Below, one piece after another: positions 57,111 through 64,000 of a stretch of 64,000 bases of DNA (within the stretch, counting starts at the first letter, position 1; every line of letters starts with the position of its first letter). The translations under genes and the position numbers were made by a program. The notes under the pieces are model-generated. The model saw only the letters and a list, made by a program, of their open reading frames with translations, ran no database searches and was not told where the DNA came from. This DNA is from Globodera rostochiensis (taxonomy: Eukaryota > Nematoda > Chromadorea > Rhabditida > Heteroderidae). The stretch is taken from positions 1,886,001-1,950,000 of the forward strand of contig JAEVLN010000014.1 in NCBI GenBank assembly GCA_018350325.1. Reading direction: 5' to 3'.

Positions 57111-58081
57111 CGAACGTCGGTCGTACTACGCCAAAATGACAAACATCGGCCCGTCTGGCGAATTTGAGTGCGATTTTTGTTTTGACTCGGGGGAACTGGT
57201 CTATCATTTTATTGGGGGTTTGACTCTCCTTCATCTTATCCTGATCTGGGGATATTTTGTGTTTTTTTTTGCATCGGTTTATGCTCACAAATTGAGCGAA
57301 ATCCCGTATCCAATCCGAAAAACAGTACTTCATGGGACGTATTGAGTTTGTTTACAGTAAAAGGAAGCCGGTTGAGCGACTATTCGCCACTTCTAGCGGT
57401 AGTAACGCTAACACGGAGATCGGAACGGTGCAGACGCAAGTTTAGAATGTGGATATTATGTGATCGAGTCGAACTAATTGATTGATTCTCAGCTTATTTG
57501 CCCTCTCAAAAGCTTTAATAAATATGGAGGACATTTTATTTTGCCGAAACATAAAAACAAATCTGCCCTCCATATAACCGTTTCCAATGTTTGGTTTCAA
57601 TTCTTTCTAATTGATTATTTCACTTTTCGTCATTGTTTCTTTGTTGTTTTTTCCAACAAATACCCAAGCATTTTTTTATCATTCACTCATTTGTGACTTT
57701 TCTCCGATCTTGTCTGTATAAGGATGAATATAAAATGCTACTTAATGACTCAAAAGTCAATGAGTAATTATTGCGGGTCAAAGTGACATCCATTGATTTT
57801 ATTTATTTTAAGATGCGTCCAGCCCTTAATAATTTAATGGAAAAGTACAGAATACAATCGTCTCCAATTTTCGTGTCAGACCAAAACAACCGCTCTATGA
57901 GCCATTTTAAATGATACCATTTGACTGGGCTATGCCTATTTTTACATATTTTTCGTCCAATTAAGTTTTGATTTGCAATTTTGGTAAAAAATTGATTAAA
58001 AAAGCATGTTTTAGCCAACACCTCCGATAAAACCCTTTCCGCTTTAAATCCAATCGACGAAAACAAAAACATAACGGTCGG
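57111..58081. other. Intergenic stretch
   Basis: 3' region of ppk-1 and promoter of PGM2. A frame at 57350-57443 (KPVERLFATSSGSNANTEIG, then stop) could be an alternative last exon of ppk-1. Otherwise nothing is seen. Confidence 0.4.
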
Positions 58082-61030
58082 ATGGATTCCTGTCTTCAAG
58101 ACCGAGTAGACAAATGGTTGGACTGGGATAAGGTAATTTAATCAAATGCATTAGAATAAGCGCATTTGCTTTATTGATAGAACGAGAAAACACGTTGCGA
58201 AGTCCAACACCTCATAAAGGCGAACAATGTCAAGGAATTGCGACTTCGGATGGAGGGAAATTTATCGTTCGGGACGGCCGGTTGGTTACTTACCATTTAT
58301 TTACCCGGAGGGCATCGGGTACTTACAAATTATTTGCAATCGGATTTCCCGACTTATCCGATATCCGTCCGACAAGTGTACTCGTTTGGCCCCTATTTTG
58401 AACCGATCCCTTTTGTATGGCTTGCGGGTGTTTTGACAAATGCTTTTTCGTTTAGGGGTCCGATGTCGAATGGAAGCAGGTTTTGCTAGGCTTAATGAAC
58501 TCACCGTCATTCAACTTTCCTGCGCACTGGCACGGCATTTGATAACGGAATTGGGGGGAAATGTCGACAAGAACAAAGGAATTGTAATTGGTTACGATGG
58601 ACGACATCAAAGCAAACGGTGTGGACAACTTTTGTAATTAAAACATAAATTAGGCAATGTTCCTAATAGCACAAAAGACTCATTTTACCCGCGTTTAAAT
58701 AGTTTTGCTGAGTTAGCTGCCAACGTTCTCTTGCTGAATGGGCTGAAAGTTTTCATCTTTTCCGAAGTTGTTCCGACGCCGGTCGTTTCTTTTGCTGTCG
58801 TTGCCCTTCGTTGTGATGCTGGAATAATGGTTTGGTTTATGTTAAATTTAAAACGCCTTTTATCTTTGGAATTCCGTTTTTGATTGATTCTGCCTTAAAG
58901 AACTGAAAAAAGTTATTTCATTTTTTTAAGATAACCGCCTCCCATAATCCGAAGGAGGACAATGGCTTCAAGGCCTACTGGGCAAATGGTGCACAAATTT
59001 TGGCCCCACATGATACGGAAATTTGTCGTATTGTTGCAATTGAACCCAAACCCGCTGATTCTTACTGGGAAACTTCATTGATTAGCGCAAATCCTCTCAT
59101 GCACTCGGCTGACTCGGTTTTGGAGCAGTACTTTTCCAATGAGAGCGCTATTTGTTCCTATCACAGGTTTTATCTCAAAAAGTATAAACAAAAATCCACG
59201 AGGTTAAAGAAGACAGAGTGAATGTCGACTAGAATTTATAAATAAAGTGCATTTTTGTGGGTATTCTATCGAAGATTTAATTAAATTCCATTTCAGGTCA
59301 CTCAATACAACGTCACAATTACGCATAACTTATTCGGCATTTCACGGAGTTGGCTCAAGATTTGTTCGCCGTATGTTCGCTGAGTTTGGCTTTCCTCCGG
59401 AGCTTATCTTTTACGTAAAGGTTGGGGGTCAACAGCCGTGCTACTTAATTCAATACACTAAAAGTTGAGATGTTCAGGAGCAGGACGAGCCGGATCCAAA
59501 TTTTAGCACAGTTTCATTTCCAAATCCGGAGGAAGGCCATCGTGTTCTAAGTCTGTGTTTTGAGACGGCCGATGTCAACGACTCGACATTAATTTTGGCC
59601 AATGATCCGGACGCGGACCGTCTCCAATTGGCGGAGAAAGAATCGAGGTAAGTGCGCGGGCTTTACGTCTTCTTGTTGTTGTTGTGTTGTTGTTGTTGTA
59701 CTTATTGCAGCGGCGAGTGGCGTGTGTTCAGCGGCAACGAAATGGGCATTTTGTTGACTTGGTGGGTTTGGACTAATTGGCGCGAGAAGAACCCGACGGC
59801 CGACGCCTCGCGGGTGTTCGTCCTCCATTCGGCCGTCTCATCGCAAATGGTCTCAACAATGGCCGTTAAAGAGGGTTTGGCTTTTCCTTTAAATTATAAA
59901 CAATTAATTTTATTCTTTCCAACTTTAAGGCTTCAAAAGTGCCGTTTCGTTGACCGGCTTCAAATACATTGGAAATCTGGCGCAGAAATTGCGCTCGGAA
60001 GGCAAAGAAGTAATTGTTGCATGGGAAGAGTCCATCGGCTTCACTTCCGGCACAACTTTGGATAAGGTCGGCAAAAAGCCTTATTTGTTAGCGCAACTTT
60101 TATGATTTATTCATTTTTTTGAACGTTTCTTTGAAATAGAATTACTATAAAAGTTCAAAAATGCCTCTCTCCCCTCTAAAATTGTTTTTTGTGCCCAAAA
60201 GTTCACCCCAAAACAAAATGACATTTTCTGTCAAAATTCTCGACATAATCGAATTGATTTCTTTTCTTTATAATATAAAAATACTTTTAAATGTTTTTTA
60301 GGACGGCGTTTCCTCCGCCGCGGTCTTTGCCGAAATGGCCAATTGGTTACACACTAAAAAGCATATTTCGCTGCGTCAACAGCTTTTTCGCCTGTATTTT
60401 CTTTACGGATTTCATCTCCAACGCAATTCCTATTGGATTGTTAAGTCAGCGGAGGTGACCAAACAAATGTTTGCGGACATTCGATCCGATTACCCTAAGA
60501 AAATAGGGCAAAATGAAGTGGAATTTGTACGGGACCTCACGACTGGTTCGTCTTCGTTTATGATTTAGGAACGGGAAACGGATTAGAATCTAAATTAATT
60601 GGGTTTTATATTTCTTTTTAATTCTTTTTCTGAATGTACAACGGTTTTAATTTTTCTAAAATAAACAAAACAAAGTTTTAGGCTACGACAACGCCCAACC
60701 GGACAACAAGGCCATTCTGCCGCTGAGCACCTCCTCCGAAATGGTCACATTCACTTTGGCCAACGGAAGTATTGTTACATTGCGTGCCAGCGGAACTGAG
60801 CCTAAACTAAAATATTATATTGAACTTCGTACCGAACCGGGCATCGAAGAAAAGTGAGTTAATAAAGGGTCAAAACAGTTCTAGTCAACTGGAATTAGTT
60901 CTGTTTCCGGTAAATGGAACTGTTCAGAGACCTAGACTCGGTCGTCGAAGTGCTTGACCAGCTAGAAGATGACGTTGTACAGACCCTCCTTCAACCGGCC
61001 AAGTACGGGCTGACCAGTCGACGGGCATAA
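58082..61030 (+). CDS. PGM2: PGM2-type phosphopentomutase/phosphoglucomutase
   Basis: Alpha-D-phosphohexomutase family, cytosolic; PGM2 members convert ribose 1-phosphate to ribose 5-phosphate and also act on glucose phosphates. The start at 58082 gives [11 protein letters not shown], then [15 protein letters not shown] and [20 protein letters not shown]. The active-site serine loop is [17 protein letters not shown] (about 58930). The metal loop is [17 protein letters not shown] (about 59600). The sugar-binding region has [20 protein letters not shown] and [20 protein letters not shown]. The phosphate-binding loop is [17 protein letters not shown]. The last exon ends [13 protein letters not shown] with the stop at 61030. 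Block order and length match human PGM2 throughout, and all catalytic motifs are intact. About ten introns, one with a GTT trinucleotide run near 59671-59698. Confidence 0.93.
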
Positions 61031-61516
61031 CAATGTGTTGAGAATGGGATAATGGTTAGGGAAGCTATTGTAGTTGAACTGCTTGGTTGTGGTGGTTGTT
61101 TACTTTTTGTCTTTCCTTTTCTATTGACTCTTTCCAAACGTTTCTTTTTTTCTATTTATTGTTACTGTCTTGGCTGCTTCTCTTCATTCATTGCCAATTT
61201 CTAAAGTTGTCACCTCATTATGTGATCAGTTCTTTTTTTTATTAAATAAGTTAAAATTGTGTTTATTTCCTTAATGTGTTTCTGAGTTTGCCCTTTCAAG
61301 CTATCCAAACAGCTGGGGCTTTTACTTTAATAGAATGGTGACTCTAATGGAAGAAACGGTTGAAACGTTTTGATAATTTCATTCATTCATTGTGTCCCAT
61401 CGCCCGTTGCCCCAATTTGCTTTGTCCCATTTTGCCCGCCCCCTTAAATACTTAAAATTCGTTTCTCCCAATTCATTCATTTATTCACTTATTTATTTAT
61501 TTATTCACTCGCCATT
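61031..61516. other. Intergenic stretch
   Basis: 3' region of PGM2. AT-rich with ATTTATTTATTT repeats at 61480-61505. No gene seen. Confidence 0.4.
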
Positions 61517-62570
61517 ATGTGCCAAAATGCCTTTTTTCTGCTCGTCCTCACAATTTATTTACAAATGGCATATCAGCAAAATTTGGACAAAAACGGTGGG
61601 CGCGCGGATAAAGATTTGAATCCGGGAAATGTACCAAAAATCGTGAAAACTGCGAGTAGGGCCCGAATTACTTGCAATCAGAACCCAAATGAACAATCTT
61701 CGAAAGTTTATTTAGACAGAAATGAAGGCGTTAGTACAATAGGACCTTCAGGGGACGGACAGTACAATAGGGCCCTCGGGGCGGGGGCGGACTTCCCTTG
61801 GGCAATTTGGTAATTTTTAGAGAAACTGCACAAGTCTCTTGCGGGGACCGAACTGCTCGCGAACGCTTCCTCCCCCGCCCCCTCCGTCGCCTTTTCCCCC
61901 TCTCCCGTCACTTTTGCACCGAAAGCCCCGCCTCCCCGTCCTCGTCCCCGCATTCGCATTGTTCGCCCGCGTCGTCCCCGCATTCGTTTGGTGGTCGCTC
62001 GTTTCTCGATCTTCCGTTTCCAATGTTCCGCGAAGAATGACACCAATGAGTCATTTTGTCATTCGAAGTGTCCGAATGTCCACCGGTGGACCGCCGGCGT
62101 TCGGGTGGGCGGAATTTTGCAAAATTTGAATTGGACAGATTTTGCATATTTGGCACGGGCCATAAATTTTGGCGTTCGCTTTTTATTGCTCAGGCGATCC
62201 CGTCGCTGTCTCGAAACTGTCCCAACGGCTGCGGACTGTGCGGGAACAGTTCCATTTGCATGGACAGAGAGCCGAGGTTTAATTGCGAGGGGTTAACCAA
62301 TTTCCGCCGGCACTGTGCCATTGCTCCGAGCCCAAATAATTTTAGCTCTTTTTCTAAGGCATTTGCGTCCACGGGACACCGCCGGAAGGAAACCGGCGTT
62401 TTTTTGCCAATCCTTGACGAGTTTTGGCCGTTCAATTAAACGTTTTCCCTTTTTAGATGCCGCTTATTTCATGGTTTCTGTCGTGGGCCATTCTATTCGC
62501 ATGACTGGAAACGCATTTACTGCGGCCGGACGTGCGGACTTTGCTAAAGGCAAATTGTTGGCATGAAATG
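61517..62570 (+). CDS. Possible secreted Cys-containing protein, exon structure unresolved
   Basis: The Met at 61517 gives a convincing leader (MCQNAFFLLVLTIYLQMAYQ) followed by a hydrophilic chain (RITCNQNPNEQSSKVYLDRN). Further downstream an exon-like stretch behind the acceptor ATTGCTCAG (about 62185) codes IPSLSRNCPNGCGLCGNSSI and CMDREPRFNCEG, a Cys-rich piece of EGF or ShKT style. Whether the two belong to one gene cannot be settled, and GC-rich DNA at 61850-61990 separates them. Both strands are open in places. No known family recognised; low confidence. Confidence 0.3.
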
Positions 62571-62835
62571 AGAAACATTTCAAATAAAACATCGAATTAA
62601 ATAAACAATTATTTGATTTTAAACATTTATTATTTTTCATTCAATTTCGATAAAAATATTTCTCATATAAAGTAAAATTGCAAAATGAAAAATGCATAAT
62701 TTGTTTTCAGGAAAAAGGGAACTCACAAATCGGACGGACTTTTATTAATTCAAACAAATAAATATTAACCCTTTAATACAAAAATGCCATTACATAGGTA
62801 ATTAATTAATTCGCTATGCCAACGGCGAAAATCGT

Positions 62836-64000
62836 TCAGTTTCTTTCCCCAAACATTTTGTCGTTTTCCCCGTTCTTTTGTTGTTGTCGACGGCCATTCT
62901 TCAGATAATCGCATTGACATTTGGGCGGGTCGCAACACTTTTGGAATAAATTTTGGCTGCTATTTTTTATTTGTTTTGCCTTTTCTTTTCAATTTCCAAA
63001 TTTGTCCACAAAAAAAGCGCAACAAATCAAAAAACTCACCGGATTTACTTCCCGTGAAAAGTGTCCCAATTGTTCCGGAACTCTGACGATCGATCGGCGA
63101 TGCTCCGTCAGAATTCGGCTGACCTTCTCCAACACGTCGCCCACCTTCCGTTCCCCCTCATTGTCCACCAACGGGTACAGCTCGTACGGGTCCTGGTACA
63201 GGTCGTACACCAACGGAGGCTCGTGTCTGATCAGCTGACTTTCCGGGCAAGTTTGACTCACATACCTTTCAAATAAATTATTACGATTTGATCTTTTTGT
63301 TTCACCCACCAATCGGCCCGTGGCTTCCCCCCGGGACAGAATTCCTCCAAATTCGGGTCTTTCGTAAAGTTTTTGAAGATGGGCGACGCCATGTAATGGA
63401 CCTTTAACAACAAACATTGTGCCTTTATTTATGCCAATTATTTTTGCAGAAAATGCCTTATAATTGTTCCAACGAATTGCCATCAGCTTCTGGTTGCAGT
63501 AAAAGAACAGCGGACGTCGTTCACTCAACGGCACTTTCAGACTGCTCAAATGATACTTCACATCGTTGTAGAGGACGCCGTTGGCGGCAGAATATCCCAG
63601 CAACTGACCGAAGAGATAAGAAGCCGAGGACCGCAAATGAACTTGCCTCAGGCCAAATGTCCACGCCGTCAATCTTTCGCTGGGGGCGAAATTCAAATTG
63701 TCCATCAGACAGATCAGGGTTCTGGACAACAAAGTCAACGATTTGTGCCTTCGGGTGACTGCTTCAATGACCTGCTCCCTCTTGGCGATGTGTTCGAAGG
63801 TGGGGAACAAGTCGAGCGACGAAATCACTTCGTTGGACACCACCCCCTGGCGAACCGTTCCAGGCATCCACGCGGCGAACGGAATGCGGAAGCCGCCCTC
63901 GTACGAATTGGACTTTCCGCCTCAATTGGAAGAAGGCTTTGGGAAGAAGATTTAAACAAATTGCAATTACCTTTCAGTCCAGCGGTGGAGCCGCCGTTGT
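62836..64000 (-). CDS. Arylsulfatase (sulfatase family), 3' part; runs off the window
   Basis: Secreted or lysosomal hydrolase of sulfate esters. Visible from the right edge: NGGSTAGLKG, then NSYEGGFRIPFAAWMPGTVR and QGVVSNEVISSLDLFPTFEH. An intron leads to RKIDGVDIWPE, a GC-donor intron (63604-63646) to LLGYSAANGVLYNDVKYHLS, then RRPLFFYCNQKLMAIRWNNY. Next exons: VHYMASPIFKNFTKDPNLEE with FCPGGKPRADW, then YVSQTCPESQLIRHEPPLVY with DLYQDPYELYPLVD, which is the usual family C-terminal pattern. After a strong GTGAGT donor, a final exon CCDPPKCQCDYLKNGRRQQQ ends at 62836. The active-site Cys segment (CxPSR) lies beyond the window, so activity cannot be judged. Related to nematode SUL-2/SUL-3 in general form; the exact orthologue is not assigned. 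Confidence 0.85.

Noticed and set aside
1..64000. CRISPR arrays, phage, bacterial operon features or autonomous transposon genes
   Set aside because: The repeats are head-to-tail minisatellites without unique spacers, no transposase or reverse transcriptase motif was found, and the intron-rich genes are eukaryotic.

Overview
The window reads as nuclear DNA of a nematode. Evidence: nearly every recognisable gene is split by short introns (mostly 40-70 nt, GT...TTTCAG type), and the gene content is nematode-like: a cuticular collagen with an N-terminal membrane segment and an RxxR-type site, an astacin-ShKT protease, troponin C almost identical to PAT-10, a PCP-type S28 peptidase, lgc-type Cys-loop channels and a sigma-class GST. 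At least four introns start with GC instead of GT (13717, 21489, 23623, 63646). Together with very long G/C homopolymers and many G-rich minisatellites this is compatible with a tylenchid such as a cyst nematode (Globodera/Heterodera), but the species is inference.

Layout: 1-3010 homopolymer-rich, no gene seen. 3011-5324 (-) S28 carboxypeptidase-like protein without catalytic Ser and His. 6616-7411 (+) CIB/CALM-1 calcium-binding protein. 7934-10108 (-) neuropeptide-type GPCR. 10384-12529 low-complexity DNA. 12530-14802 (+) anion-type Cys-loop channel. 14939-16745 (-) three-Ig-domain protein with an acidic tail. 17560-18070 G-rich array. 18355-20540 (-) cation-type Cys-loop channel. 21183-22144 (-) GST. 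23011-25103 (+) cuticle collagen with a minisatellite intron. 25158-32054 (-) SKI3/TTC37 TPR protein, with an astacin-ShKT protease gene (28733-30831, +) nested in one intron. 32259-33603 (-) NDUFB4/nuo-6. 34195-34986 minisatellite. 36134-37517 (+) unrecognised gene, possibly PB1-like. 37934-38879 (+) small secreted peptide precursor. 39312-42474 (-) Na+/H+ exchanger. 43165-45204 a 2-kb array of a 28-bp unit. 45355-46163 (-) secreted EGF-like protein. 46473-47063 (-) troponin C. 47995-48837 (+) MARVEL protein. 48925-49026 decayed copy of a ppk-1 exon. 49100-50714 (-) RWDD1. 50980-53924 (-) SUV3 mitochondrial RNA helicase. 54633-57110 (+) PIP5K (ppk-1). 58082-61030 (+) PGM2 phosphopentomutase/phosphoglucomutase. 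61517-62570 possible secreted protein. 62836 to the window end (-) arylsulfatase.

The genes do not form one pathway. They are an ordinary mix of housekeeping functions (RNA decay, complex I, sugar phosphate, phosphoinositide, ion exchange), neuromuscular functions (two channels, a GPCR, troponin C, CIB, a putative peptide precursor) and extracellular or cuticle proteins. Two tandem pairs on the minus strand have short spacing (SUV3 then RWDD1; nuo-6 then TTC37) and could be operons. The most notable points are the dead-looking S28 enzyme, the nested protease gene, the collagen intron whose tandem repeat multiplies the splice donor, the GC-AG introns, and small non-autonomous DNA elements in introns. 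Exon limits were worked out by hand from frame continuity and splice signals; coordinates given for split genes run from start to stop codon and include introns.
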